Assembly: GCA_002347485.1 (NCBI GenBank)
Contig: DDXM01000003.1
Span: 13,153 to 77,152, forward strand
Reading direction: 5' to 3'
From: Anaerolineaceae bacterium UBA2260
GTDB taxonomy: Bacteria; Chloroflexota; Anaerolineae; Anaerolineales; Anaerolineaceae
DNA length: 64,000 nucleotides
A program made the translations under genes and the position numbers. The notes beneath the pieces are model-generated. The model ran no database searches and was not told the DNA's origin. It saw nothing but the letters and a program-made list of their open reading frames with translations. Shown here in pieces: positions 42,602 through 51,417 of the stretch (position 1 is its first letter; each line of letters opens with the position of its first letter).

Positions 42602-43306
42602 TTGACCAAATCGAGAATTCTGCTGATTGAAGGAAAACGCACCGATCACCCCTCATTCGCCGCCGGTCTGACGAAGAAAGGGTATCTGGTCGAAAGTGTT
42701 CCGAGTGGTTCAGCAGCATTAAACCAGTTGGATAACGTGGTGCCCAACCTCGTGGTCATGGATGCCTCCTCAATGCGCACCAACGGTAAGCGTATCTGCA
42801 AAGCGCTGCGACAGAAACAGCCCGGGCTCCCCCTCATCCTGGTGATCGACAAGAACAGCGACCCCAACGACGATTACGGCGCGGATATCGTCCTCATGCT
42901 GCCGTTCACCATGCAGAAACTGATCAACCGTATCCGCCATTTACTCCCCATTCAAAACAACTGCGACCTGGAAGCCGGTCCCATTATGCTGGATGTGGCA
43001 GAAAAACGCGCCATGATCAACGAGAAACAGGTGCAGCTCACCCCGCGCCTGGTGGTGATCCTCAAGATCCTGATGGAGCACGCTGGCGAGGTGGTGGAGC
43101 GCAAGGCAATGTTCAGCGAAGCCTGGGAAACCGATTACACCGCCGATACGCGTTCACTGGATGTGCACATGAGCTGGCTGCGCCAGGCTATCGAGGAAAA
43201 CCCCAGGAAACCTCAATTCATCAAAACAATACGCGGCATTGGCTACCGCCTGGATGTGGAGAAAATTCACAAACCAAGGGCAAGAAAAACCAAAATCGAT
43301 CAATAA
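42602..43306 (+). CDS. Atypical OmpR/PhoB-type response regulator
   Basis: 234 residues, TTG start. Residues 4-112 are a receiver-like domain, but the phosphorylation site is worn: the acidic pair is reduced to Glu10, MDAS keeps an Asp at 54, and the invariant Lys is replaced (LMLPF instead of x-KPF). Residues 130-222 are a winged helix of PhoB type (QLTPRLVVILKILMEHAGEV, DTRSLDVHMSWLRQAIEENP, IKTIRGIGYRL) that should bind DNA. No histidine kinase is adjacent. Probably an orphan regulator not controlled by phosphorylation. Confidence 0.85.
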   Translation: MTKSRILLIEGKRTDHPSFAAGLTKKGYLVESVPSGSAALNQLDNVVPNLVVMDASSMRTNGKRICKALRQKQPGLPLILVIDKNSDPNDDYGADIVLMLPFTMQKLINRIRHLLPIQNNCDLEAGPIMLDVAEKRAMINEKQVQLTPRLVVILKILMEHAGEVVERKAMFSEAWETDYTADTRSLDVHMSWLRQAIEENPRKPQFIKTIRGIGYRLDVEKIHKPRARKTKIDQ

Positions 43307-43313
43307 AAAAATT

Positions 43314-43349
43314 AAAGACTCCCGCACCTTTCAAAAAGCGGGAGTCTTT
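43314..43349. terminator. Strong bidirectional terminator
   Basis: 12-bp perfect stem AAAGACTCCCGC / GCGGGAGTCTTT with a 12-base loop and A/T flanks on both sides. It separates the convergent response regulator and TadG-like genes. Confidence 0.9.
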
Positions 43350-43366
43350 GTTATAAAATGGAAATC

Positions 43367-44740
43367 TTATTTCACGAGTGACAGCGAAGGTGGCATCTGC
43401 ACAAAATCCTCACCTTTAAGGTTCATCGTCAGGTCAGCCTTTCCATTTACTTCGATCCAGTTGCCTACAATTTGAGTGCTGAAATCGAATGACTCGGATG
43501 TAGTTGTAGTGTTTCCGTTCAAATGAAAATTCGCTTCGGAGCCAAAAAGAGTACCTTTAAATATGTTGGTTGAGCCACCGTTGAGCGTTATGTCCGCCTT
43601 GTAAGATGTGTCAAAATACATTAATAAACCTTCCGTGGCTTCCCACTCTGGCGGGTAACCGCAGGGCGAAGCTGTGCAGGATGTAAGTTCAACCGCGCCT
43701 TTTTCATTTTGATTGATCGCTACATCGCCGGAAAGAAAGTATAAAGTAACCCCCTTAGCGGTCAGCTTTGATTTAGCGTTGTTTGTTATTCCACCTTCAA
43801 TACAATAAAGACCCGGGTTGAGGGTCAATGTTTTTGTTTCATCATTGTTATCCATATTGATTCCCGTAGTGTACCACCCCGGTGAAATGGTGCCTGAATA
43901 CACACCATTTTTTGCTGAATTTGTATTCGATACCGTTTTCACAGGACAATTCGGTGGAGAGATCAGATCCTTTGGCAACTTGGTGTATGCGGGTATTGGA
44001 ACCGGTGAAACAAGCGGGTTTGAAAAGCAATCTTTGCATTCGGCTTCATGCCAATACTGGATTTCACCACCCGTCACCGTTACTTCGCCAGTATTAATCT
44101 TCAAACAGGAATTAGAAAAAACGCCACCCGCATTAATCTTTGTAGTAGACGAACCCAGGAACTCGATACCGCCTTGCTTTGTGGAGCATTGGTCGGACAA
44201 TGAGACCAGGCCATTCCCATACGCAAATGGCTGGGTAGGATAAACGCGCGCTGTGGATTCCACAGAAGTTTTGAGTGTATTCGTGTTCACGATCTGCGCT
44301 AAATTTGTTTCCATTTCGGTGGATACTTTAACATGGACATCAAGATATTGCGTGCCTAAACCTCCGTACCAGTTACAGGTGATCGTAAAACCCTGATCAG
44401 CCGCCGCCAGTTCGGTATCGTTGGCAAGTTTCGGCATCTCAGCAGCGGAGATCCCATCCGCAGCCACTGAAGCACGCACCGCATTTACGGCTAAAATCGT
44501 AGCCTGAGTTCCTTCCGGTTTACCGCAGATCAGTACACCCGACTCAACTGCCTTGAGGTAATTGGCGATCGCCCCCGCGCCGGCCAGCGCGGCGGAATCC
44601 GCGGTGTTCTGGTCCTGCCGGCGGGCGTTATAGATCAAGGAGCCGTCTAAAGCCAGCGCTGCAAACCCGATGATCGCGACCATCGACAACGCGAGAATAA
44701 CGATAATTTGCCCTCGTTCATGTTTATTCGAAATCATCAT
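43367..44740 (-). CDS. TadG-like pilus assembly/surface protein
   Basis: 457 residues. The N-terminus ERGQIIVILALSMVAIIGFA and LALDGSLIYNARRQDQNTAD has the TadG/TadE-like leader: a short charged end, one membrane helix, then Asp-Ala-Ala-Leu-Ala-Gly (DSAALAGAGA). The remaining 380 residues are extracytoplasmic with paired cysteines (CKDC) and Gly/Asn/Thr-rich repeats. ATG at 44737, one codon in, is also well placed for its GAGG site. It follows two TadE-like genes and ends before a strong terminator. No Tad ATPase or Flp pilin gene is visible. Probably a minor pilin-like surface protein. Confidence 0.75.
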   Translation of the reverse strand: MMISNKHERGQIIVILALSMVAIIGFAALALDGSLIYNARRQDQNTADSAALAGAGAIANYLKAVESGVLICGKPEGTQATILAVNAVRASVAADGISAAEMPKLANDTELAAADQGFTITCNWYGGLGTQYLDVHVKVSTEMETNLAQIVNTNTLKTSVESTARVYPTQPFAYGNGLVSLSDQCSTKQGGIEFLGSSTTKINAGGVFSNSCLKINTGEVTVTGGEIQYWHEAECKDCFSNPLVSPVPIPAYTKLPKDLISPPNCPVKTVSNTNSAKNGVYSGTISPGWYTTGINMDNNDETKTLTLNPGLYCIEGGITNNAKSKLTAKGVTLYFLSGDVAINQNEKGAVELTSCTASPCGYPPEWEATEGLLMYFDTSYKADITLNGGSTNIFKGTLFGSEANFHLNGNTTTTSESFDFSTQIVGNWIEVNGKADLTMNLKGEDFVQMPPSLSLVK

Positions 44741-44751
44741 GCACCTCTGAC

Positions 44752-45252
44752 TCAGGATCCAGGTGGTGGACGCAGGATCGTCCCATTCGCGGTTCCCGTT
44801 AGTGTGATCGTCTGACCTGTGAGAAATGGCATGGAAATGACAAAGGCGGAACTTACGTTGACATCCATGCGCAACCCGTATTGCAGTGTCACATCTCCAC
44901 AGGGTGAACCAGCTATGGTTACTTTCACATCCTCAGTAGTAAGGGCGATTGGAAGCACGCTGTTTTGTAAATTTTCCATAACACGGCTCTCAATAGCATC
45001 ACACTGATTCGGAAAGCCTATGCCGTAAACCAGACCTTCTTCCGCGGCGTCCTGTAAGGCGAATTGCGTAAAGATCGCCCTACCGATATCAAAAATCCCA
45101 GAAAGCAGCAATAGCATGATCGTCATGCCAATGGCGAGTTCTACCAGGCTTTGACCCTTTTCTGCTCTCCGGTTATTACTGATTACAGCGTTTCGATGAT
45201 CGCCCATAATCCTCTCGATGGATTGCCAGGAGATTGCATTATTTTCAATCAT
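44752..45252 (-). CDS. TadE-like pseudopilin
   Basis: 166 residues. EKGQSLVELAIGMTIMLLLL with the Glu and a single membrane helix, followed by GIFDIGRAIF, matches the TadE N-terminal pattern. A cysteine pair is in the periplasmic domain. Start 45252 overlaps the previous gene by 8 bases; a later ATG at 45207 preceded by GAGAGG is an alternative. TadE proteins are processed minor pilins of Tad/Flp secretion systems. The two TadE-like genes here are not close copies. Confidence 0.78.
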   Translation of the reverse strand: MIENNAISWQSIERIMGDHRNAVISNNRRAEKGQSLVELAIGMTIMLLLLSGIFDIGRAIFTQFALQDAAEEGLVYGIGFPNQCDAIESRVMENLQNSVLPIALTTEDVKVTIAGSPCGDVTLQYGLRMDVNVSSAFVISMPFLTGQTITLTGTANGTILRPPPGS

Positions 45253-45805
45253 CCCAGATATTTATTCCGGCGACAATGCTGCGCGTTGTGGTTGAAGAAA
45301 CAGGAATTTCTCCAATATTTAATAAGGGGACTATCGGGCTAAAGATTGCTGTCACGGTCACATTTACCCTGTCACCCAGGGCGAGCGTTTTTCCACTGGA
45401 CCTTAATGCCTCACAGGAAGTTTCGATCGAACCTGTGCCTGGCCCGCTGTCGTAAGAGATGGTGACCGCGTCACTCGCGCTCAGGTTCACGAATGCGCTC
45501 ACGGTTTGAGCCCGCGTCCGAATCCCTTCACAATCCTTGTAATATTCCTGGTAGCCCGCATCGTTCGCCATCACCGCATCAGCCGCCGCTGCATAACGCG
45601 CTGCGTCGCGGCTGGCGTTGAGCACCGCACTGTACATAAAAACCAACCGTCCGATCTCAAAAATTCCGTACAGAAGAAGCAGAAACAAGGGCAATGTCAA
45701 AGCCAACTCCACCATTCCCTGGCCTATGCTTCTTTTTCCCCTGTTTGCGAATCCGTTGAGCATTTTATCTTTATCCCCTGAAGGAGAGTACATATCCATA
45801 TTCAC
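45245..45805 (-). CDS. TadE-like pseudopilin
   Basis: 186 residues. SIGQGMVELALTLPLFLLLL, then GIFEIGRLVF and NASRDAARYAAAA, is the standard TadE leader and first helix. Start is GTG at 45805 with an AAGGAGA site about 11 bases upstream; ATG at 45799 is also possible. It is the first gene of the three-gene Tad-type unit. The cytoplasmic/positive part is longer than in its neighbour. A processing site near GQ is expected. Confidence 0.8.
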   Translation of the reverse strand: MNMDMYSPSGDKDKMLNGFANRGKRSIGQGMVELALTLPLFLLLLYGIFEIGRLVFMYSAVLNASRDAARYAAAADAVMANDAGYQEYYKDCEGIRTRAQTVSAFVNLSASDAVTISYDSGPGTGSIETSCEALRSSGKTLALGDRVNVTVTAIFSPIVPLLNIGEIPVSSTTTRSIVAGINIWDD

Positions 45806-45841
45806 TCAAAGACCGCTCTCCTTGAGATTTTCACAGCTTTT

Positions 45842-45870
45842 ATTATACGCCGAAGTGATGAGCAAGGAAA
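45842..45870 (-). promoter_or_regulatory. Probable promoter of the TadE/TadE/TadG unit
   Basis: On the - strand a perfect TATAAT (45847-45842) with a weak TTTCCT at 17 bases (45870-45865). About 36 bases before the GTG start. Confidence 0.45.
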
Positions 45871-45918
45871 GCTTATAACAATTCTGTAAAGTCAAATTGA
45901 TGTACCGAACAAAATAGT

Positions 45919-46752
45919 TTACTGTAACAAAGCAACCCAAATGAAGGCAATCATGGCAGCGCTGCCGGTACAGGCCAGGTTCACCACGTCATTATTCATC
46001 CACTTCCATCCCCGGATTAGAACTGTTTTGTTGCCGCAGGTATGTTTGGGATGTTTTTCTGTTTCTTTGTCGCAGACCGGGCAGTTGTAGATCCCCTGCA
46101 CAGTCGCGCCGAGCAGCGAATCAACAAGGCTGCCGATCAGACCCGCTGCGAAAATGATCAGCGCGAAGCTCCAGCGTTCCATGTTTGCAGGAAAAGAGGT
46201 TGGCCATACCAACCGGGTGGTCAACGCGATGGCCGCGGCTCCCGCTGCCGCTGCCAATGTACCCATCAGGCTGATCCCGCCTGATGTTCCCGGAGAGACC
46301 TGCCGAAAGCTGCGGATACTGCGCGGCCAACCTTTGCTTAATACGCCAAGTTCGGTCGCCCAGGTATCCGCGTTGGCCGCGGCCAATGCAGCCGCGAATA
46401 GTACCCACGGAAAAATCGAGTGGGGGAAGAATACCCCCAGCAGCGCAGCCAGCCCCGCCACCCCGCCATTAGCCGCCACCTGCCAGGCATCCCGCCGGGA
46501 GCTTTTGGCAAATTGCGCCTCGATTTTCTTCTTGCGACGTTTCATTAACCCTGAAAGCCCGCTGGAGGTGACAAAGAAGACCAGCAGCACGCATGCCCAG
46601 GGTAACCCGCCAAATCCAAAGACCACCGCCCCCAGCACAAACGCGCCAATTGCCCCGCTGCGGCTGAGAGAACGCAGCCGAAAGGCAACAAACGCCACCA
46701 CGGCAGCTAAAAGGATTCCCAGGATGAGCTGGAGAAAGTTCACGCTGCCCAT
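45919..46752 (-). CDS. DUF92 integral membrane protein
   Basis: 277 residues from ATG at 46752, which shares its first base with the stop of the preceding gene. About six membrane helices. DUF92 signatures: RSGAIGAFVLGAVVFGFGG, DTWATELGVLS, PGTSGGISLMGTLAA, and RGWKWMNNDVVNLACT near the end. Plant VTE6, a phytyl-phosphate kinase, belongs to this family, so CTP-dependent prenol-phosphate kinase activity is a possible role, unproven in bacteria. A Cys/His cluster (CPVCDKE...HPKHTC) between helices is notable and may bind metal. Confidence 0.85.
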   Translation of the reverse strand: MGSVNFLQLILGILLAAVVAFVAFRLRSLSRSGAIGAFVLGAVVFGFGGLPWACVLLVFFVTSSGLSGLMKRRKKKIEAQFAKSSRRDAWQVAANGGVAGLAALLGVFFPHSIFPWVLFAAALAAANADTWATELGVLSKGWPRSIRSFRQVSPGTSGGISLMGTLAAAAGAAAIALTTRLVWPTSFPANMERWSFALIIFAAGLIGSLVDSLLGATVQGIYNCPVCDKETEKHPKHTCGNKTVLIRGWKWMNNDVVNLACTGSAAMIAFIWVALLQ

Positions 46753-47663
46753 TACCGAAAGATTCCCGTGAGTAACACGACAGCCAGCAAGAGCAACAGT
46801 GAAGTGACGATCCCCGCAGCCCACAGGAAATAAGCGATTGTCTGAGAATCAGGTTTTCGATAGGCATAGAAGCCACCGATCAAATCAGCCAGGTTCATCA
46901 ACACCCCTATCACTGGCAGCAACAGCAGGCGGCTCGACGCCACCGCCTCCAAAGGTTGCCCTGTCCTGTCGTACCTCAATGGAACAAGCTCTTTGAAAGG
47001 GATCAGCAGGCTGGTGACCAGCAGCAGGAGGATGGCAAGCGCCGCGCTTACAGGCACGAGCACCCTGCCCAATTTATCCTTGAACACCTGGCTGAAAAAG
47101 GCTGCGGGTACGGCTGTGTGGGCGGATATTGGTGCCAGGCTGCCCATTTCGATGACCCGCTGAAAACAACGCGTAAAATCTGCCGCGTCTTCCGGAGACA
47201 AAATGAGGGTCTTATTAAATGTTGAGACGATCACAAGCGAAGATGCATCGCTGGCGATGAACTCCAACCTGCCCAGCTCCTGGTGGTTCGATTCACCCAG
47301 AATAGCACCAGGCAATGAAAAACGCGGAAGTCTTAAAGGAACCACAAGGTCGGAAGCCTCCCTCACCCATAACACCTCTGTCAACGGGACATCCTCAGAG
47401 CGCAACCCCCAGCGTATGCGCAGTCCGTCGCGTTCAATTGTGTATGAGGCATGCAACAATGCGTAACCCCGATAAGCGATAAACGGCAGCAATGCGATGA
47501 GGAGAAGTGAACCGACCAGGTAAAGAACCAACGACCAGCCAACTGGACGTAAAAAAATTTGGATCATCAACGCGACGATCCCCGCCGCTACCAGCAGGAA
47601 AATACCCACATGCAGGATCAATCCATGGTTTCTTGGCGGTCGGAAAACCTGCTGGTCAGTCAT
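46752..47663 (-). CDS. Membrane protein with a bacterial PH-like domain
   Basis: 303 residues. Two N-terminal helices (HVGIFLLVAAGIVALMIQIF, LVLYLVGSLLLIALLPFIAY), a soluble part of about 110 residues beginning YTIERDGLRIRWGLRSEDVP, which has the bPH pattern, then three or four helices at the C-terminus. The bPH family function is unknown. Its stop shares one base with the DUF92 start, so both are translationally coupled. No ribosome site is clear at ATG 47663. Confidence 0.65.
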   Translation of the reverse strand: MTDQQVFRPPRNHGLILHVGIFLLVAAGIVALMIQIFLRPVGWSLVLYLVGSLLLIALLPFIAYRGYALLHASYTIERDGLRIRWGLRSEDVPLTEVLWVREASDLVVPLRLPRFSLPGAILGESNHQELGRLEFIASDASSLVIVSTFNKTLILSPEDAADFTRCFQRVIEMGSLAPISAHTAVPAAFFSQVFKDKLGRVLVPVSAALAILLLLVTSLLIPFKELVPLRYDRTGQPLEAVASSRLLLLPVIGVLMNLADLIGGFYAYRKPDSQTIAYFLWAAGIVTSLLLLLAVVLLTGIFR

Positions 47664-47678
47664 AAGGTTATGAGTGAG

Positions 47679-48866
47679 TTATCCGGGCAGGCTTTCTGCC
47701 AGCAACCGGCAGACCAGATCCACCTGGTCTTCCGTCATCATTCCGGAGAAGGGCAGCGCTAAACCGCGCTTGCCAAGGTCTTCCGTCACCGGGTAGTCTC
47801 CCACCTGGTAATCAAACTGGTTGACGATGTACGGCTGCAGGTGGATCGGCAGGAAATACGGTCGCACCGGTACGCCTTTCACCGCCAGCCTGGCTGCGAT
47901 GGCGTCGCGGTCCAGCCCTGCATCAAAGCGAATGACATAGACAAACCACGAAACCCGCGTGGTATCCGGTACCACCTGCGGCGCTTCGACGCCGGGGATC
48001 TCCACCAACCGCTCAGCGTACCAATCGGCAACCCGTTGACGGTTGTCAAGCAATTTTTCAATACGCGCCAACTGGGCATCGCCCAAGGCCGCGCTCATTT
48101 CATTCATGCGGTAGTTATAGCCCAGGTGGGTATGCTGCAGCCAGGTATCGCCGGGGGCGCGCCCCTGGTTGCGCAGCGCGCGCATGTATTGCGCAGCATC
48201 GCGGTCATCTGTCACGATCACCCCGCCTTCCCCGGTCGTGATCTGCTTATTGGGATAGAAAGCGAACACGCCGTAATCGCCCTGCATGCCAACCCTTTGT
48301 GATTTATACTCTGCGCCCAGCGCTTCGCAGCTATCCTCGATCAGCTTGAGATGATATTGATCCGCGAGGGGTTTTATCCGATCATAATCCGCCGGCTGAC
48401 CGAAAACATCGATCGCCAGGATGGCCTTCAATTTTCCCATGGATTCTGCCCCCTGCCGCGGAAGCCAGCGCCGCGCCGCGCTACCGCCCTTCGCCAGGTC
48501 TTCCACCGCCTGCGCGGCTAGCGCTGGGTCCATGTTACCGGTCAGCGGGTCAACATCCACAAACACCGGGATGCCTTTTTCGAACAGGATCACATTTGTC
48601 GAAGCGACGAAAGAGAATGGCGTGGTGAGCACCATGTCGCCGGGTTGAATATCCGCTGCGCGGATGCAAAGATGCAACCCCGCCGTGCCCGAGTTGACGC
48701 CGATCGCCTCACGAGCCCCCACATATTCAGCAATATGGCGTTCAAAATCATCGATCTTCGGCCCCATGCTCAGATTGGGGGTGTGCAAAACTGCCAGAAC
48801 CGCCTCGCGCTCCGCGTCAGTGAGATCAGGCAACGACATTGGCACCAAGGGTTTCGAATTTTCCAT
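47679..48866 (-). CDS. DegT/DnrJ/EryC1-family sugar aminotransferase
   Basis: 395 residues. PLP-dependent enzymes of this class convert nucleotide-linked ketosugars to amino sugars. Seen: NSGTAGLHLCIRAA, PFSFVASTNVILFEKGIPVF, IDVFGQPAD, LIEDSCEALGAEYK and FYPNKQITTGEGGV, with the PLP lysine at 207. About 25 residues near 140 (GGSAARRWLPRQG) form an insertion. A TAAAAT box lies 6 bases before the ATG, and proS ends 30 bases upstream. The product is probably used for the surface glycan made by region 1. Confidence 0.9.
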   Translation of the reverse strand: MENSKPLVPMSLPDLTDAEREAVLAVLHTPNLSMGPKIDDFERHIAEYVGAREAIGVNSGTAGLHLCIRAADIQPGDMVLTTPFSFVASTNVILFEKGIPVFVDVDPLTGNMDPALAAQAVEDLAKGGSAARRWLPRQGAESMGKLKAILAIDVFGQPADYDRIKPLADQYHLKLIEDSCEALGAEYKSQRVGMQGDYGVFAFYPNKQITTGEGGVIVTDDRDAAQYMRALRNQGRAPGDTWLQHTHLGYNYRMNEMSAALGDAQLARIEKLLDNRQRVADWYAERLVEIPGVEAPQVVPDTTRVSWFVYVIRFDAGLDRDAIAARLAVKGVPVRPYFLPIHLQPYIVNQFDYQVGDYPVTEDLGKRGLALPFSGMMTEDQVDLVCRLLAESLPG

Positions 48867-48895
48867 AAATTGATTTTACTCTCTTCCTGGGAGGT

Positions 48896-50632
48896 TTAAT
48901 CGATCCGGCTTAATCCATCGAGTATGCTGCGCACAGCCCCTACCACCTGCTCCAATGGAACAATGCTTGATTCACCGGAAGCGCGCAGTTTCATTTCCAC
49001 GCCGCCCTGCTTGAACGCCCGTTCGCTGACCGTGAGCCTGACGGGCAGCCCGATCAGGTCCGCGTCATTGAATTTCACCCCGGCAGAGTCCACTCGGTCG
49101 TCCACCAGCGGCTCCAGCCCGGCTTCCGTCAGGGCTGCTTCGATACTCGCCGCTATCCGGCTGGTGTCCACTTCCTTACCAGGTAGGATCACCATGTGAA
49201 CCGGGTACGGCGCAACGGATGCCGGCCAGATTAAGCCGCGTTCGTCGTGGTGCTCCTCGGCGATACAGGCCATCAATCGCCCGACGCCGATGCCGTAAGA
49301 ACCCATGATCACTGGTTGACTGCTGCCCTGCTCATCCAGGAAGGTGCAGCCCAACGCGTCAGAATAACGCGTGCCAAGTTTGAAAATGTTGCCCACTTCC
49401 ACACCGCGCACCAACCGCATCGGCGCTCCGCATTCCGGGCAGGGGTCTCCCTCCCGCGCAGATGCGATGTCACCTGTGATGGTCGCCGAATAATCGCGCC
49501 CGTAATTCACATTACGCAGATGGAAACCGGCATCATTGGCGCCTGCCACCAGGTTGGATGAACGCGCAACCAGGTCATCCACCACAACCATCACACCCTG
49601 CAACCCTACCGGAGAAGCGTAACCCGGTTGCGCGCCGCTCGCTATGATCTCTTCATCCGTGGCCGGCCGCAGTTCGCTGGCTTTCACCAGGTTGGCTACC
49701 TTGGTTTCGTTGACTTCCATATCACCGCGCACAACGGCGAACACCAGCTTGTCCTGATCCCCGCCATCCGCGCTGAAATGCGCGCTAAAGAACACCGCCT
49801 TGGCGGTTTGTTCCGGGCTGATATTCAAGAAACGCGCCAGGTCCTCGATCGAAGACGCGCCAGGGGTTGCCACCTTTTCGATTGGCAGCGCTTCTTCAGG
49901 TCGCGGGTCAGGTTTACGGAACATAGCCACCTGGCGATTGGCGGAATACCCGCAGGCGTCGCAGAAGAGCAGGCTATCCTCCCCAATCGGCGTCAGGTAC
50001 ATGTATTCATGGGCTTCCTTGCCGCCCATCATCCCGCTATCCGAGCGTACCGCCACCGCGGGTAACCCGCAGCGATTGAAGATCTTGAAATAAGCGTCAT
50101 AATGGTTTTTGTACTGCGCGTCAAGCCCCTGCCAGTCGGCGTCCAGGCTGTACGAATCCAGCATGATGAACTCCCGCACACGGATCAACCCGGCGCGCGG
50201 GCGCGGATCGTCACGCCACTTGGTTTGCAAGTGGTAGATAAGCGCGGGCAGCTGGCGGTAGGAACGTATCGTCCCGCGCACCAGGTCAGAGACCACCTCT
50301 TCGTGCGTCATTGCCAGCACCATATCGTGACCGGTCTTGTCCTTGAAGCGACCCATCTCGCTGCCGATCTGGAAATAACGCCCGGTTTCCTTCCAGGTAT
50401 CCGCAGGCTGTACCACAGGCATGAGAATTTCCTGCCCGCCGATGGTGTTCATCTCTTCGCGCATGATGGTCATAATATTGTGGATCACGCGGTAAGCCAG
50501 CGGGAGGTAACTGAAAATTCCCGCGCCTAACTGGCGGATGAAGCCGGCGCGCACCAGTAGTCGATGGCTGGCCACTTCTGCTTCGGTGGGATTTTCTCTT
50601 AACGTTAAACTGAAAAGCCGTGAAATACGCAT
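48896..50632 (-). CDS. proS: Prolyl-tRNA synthetase (bacterial type)
   Basis: 578 residues, typical for the bacterial form with an editing insertion. Class II motif 1 region GAGIFSYLPLAYRVIHNIMT, motif 2 with RVREFIMLDSYSLD, and motif 3 GSYGIGVGRLMACIAEEHHD. The editing INS domain spans about 230-385 (EKVATPGASSIEDLARFL, AVVRGDMEVNETKV). The anticodon domain is at the C-terminus (VHMVILPGKE). Attaches proline to tRNA-Pro and clears Ala-tRNA-Pro. SD AGGA precedes ATG by 7 bases. Confidence 0.97.
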   Translation of the reverse strand: MRISRLFSLTLRENPTEAEVASHRLLVRAGFIRQLGAGIFSYLPLAYRVIHNIMTIMREEMNTIGGQEILMPVVQPADTWKETGRYFQIGSEMGRFKDKTGHDMVLAMTHEEVVSDLVRGTIRSYRQLPALIYHLQTKWRDDPRPRAGLIRVREFIMLDSYSLDADWQGLDAQYKNHYDAYFKIFNRCGLPAVAVRSDSGMMGGKEAHEYMYLTPIGEDSLLFCDACGYSANRQVAMFRKPDPRPEEALPIEKVATPGASSIEDLARFLNISPEQTAKAVFFSAHFSADGGDQDKLVFAVVRGDMEVNETKVANLVKASELRPATDEEIIASGAQPGYASPVGLQGVMVVVDDLVARSSNLVAGANDAGFHLRNVNYGRDYSATITGDIASAREGDPCPECGAPMRLVRGVEVGNIFKLGTRYSDALGCTFLDEQGSSQPVIMGSYGIGVGRLMACIAEEHHDERGLIWPASVAPYPVHMVILPGKEVDTSRIAASIEAALTEAGLEPLVDDRVDSAGVKFNDADLIGLPVRLTVSERAFKQGGVEMKLRASGESSIVPLEQVVGAVRSILDGLSRID

Positions 50633-50658
50633 GGGAATTTCCTGGTCCTTTTATTGGA

Positions 50659-51417
50659 TTAGAGCAGCATCAGCCAGGTCGCGGCTGCCCGCAGGAAGGC
50701 GGGCGCGGCTACGTGGTACGTCTTGCGCATGATCCAACCGAGCAATAGCCCCTGCACCAGCGCAATGATCAGGTTGGGCCATTCTGTGCCGAAGTCGGTG
50801 AATACCGGGTTGCCTGGCAGCTGCCACAGCACGTACAGCAAGCTCGTTGCCAGCCAACCCCAGGTGGTGCCGAGGAAGGACATCAACCGCAACTGAATAT
50901 AACCGCGGAAGATGGTTTCCTCCACCAGGCACCAGATAAGCACCACCAGCAAGAGGCTTCCCTGTTCCGTTGAAATACCCTGCAGAAGCGTGTAGAACTT
51001 GCCGCGCAGGAATACAACCAGAATGACCAGCATTACCGCCAGGGTGAGGTTGGCGCGAGTGTTTTCTTTGCTCCAACCGGTACTTTTGGGCGGCTGTCCG
51101 CGCACGATGAGTAGAATGATGACGGGAACGATCGCGATCAGCGCGATGAACATGCGTTGCGAGAGCTCTCCGTCGGGGAATGCCCCGGCAAACTCGCGCA
51201 ACGACTCAAGCACCGGATTGGTAAAGAACATGAAAGCAAAGAAAAAGATCACAGCGAATACAATGAGCGCGAAGGTTGCATCACGCCTGGGGTAGCGGAA
51301 TTCGATGCGGCGGATCTTTTTAAACATTGGGCTGATGCCGGCAATCATCACCACGGCGATCACCCCCAACCATTCGCTGAGATAACCCAACCAGTATTTC
51401 AGATCAGTAGGGTTCAT
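50659..51417 (-). CDS. CPBP (CAAX-protease-like) intramembrane metalloprotease
   Basis: 252 residues with about seven helices. The CPBP motifs are EETIFRGYIQLRL (catalytic EExxxR) and, in the next helix, TSLLYVLWQLPGNP, in which the usual FxxxH motif appears weakened: the expected His is not clear (L-W-Q). A third motif with Asn/His may lie at WPNLIIAL. The loss of the first His casts doubt on activity. It overlaps the bactofilin stop by 4 bases (ATGA). Role unknown; CPBP proteins take part in peptide maturation or immunity. Confidence 0.75.
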   Translation of the reverse strand: MNPTDLKYWLGYLSEWLGVIAVVMIAGISPMFKKIRRIEFRYPRRDATFALIVFAVIFFFAFMFFTNPVLESLREFAGAFPDGELSQRMFIALIAIVPVIILLIVRGQPPKSTGWSKENTRANLTLAVMLVILVVFLRGKFYTLLQGISTEQGSLLLVVLIWCLVEETIFRGYIQLRLMSFLGTTWGWLATSLLYVLWQLPGNPVFTDFGTEWPNLIIALVQGLLLGWIMRKTYHVAAPAFLRAAATWLMLL

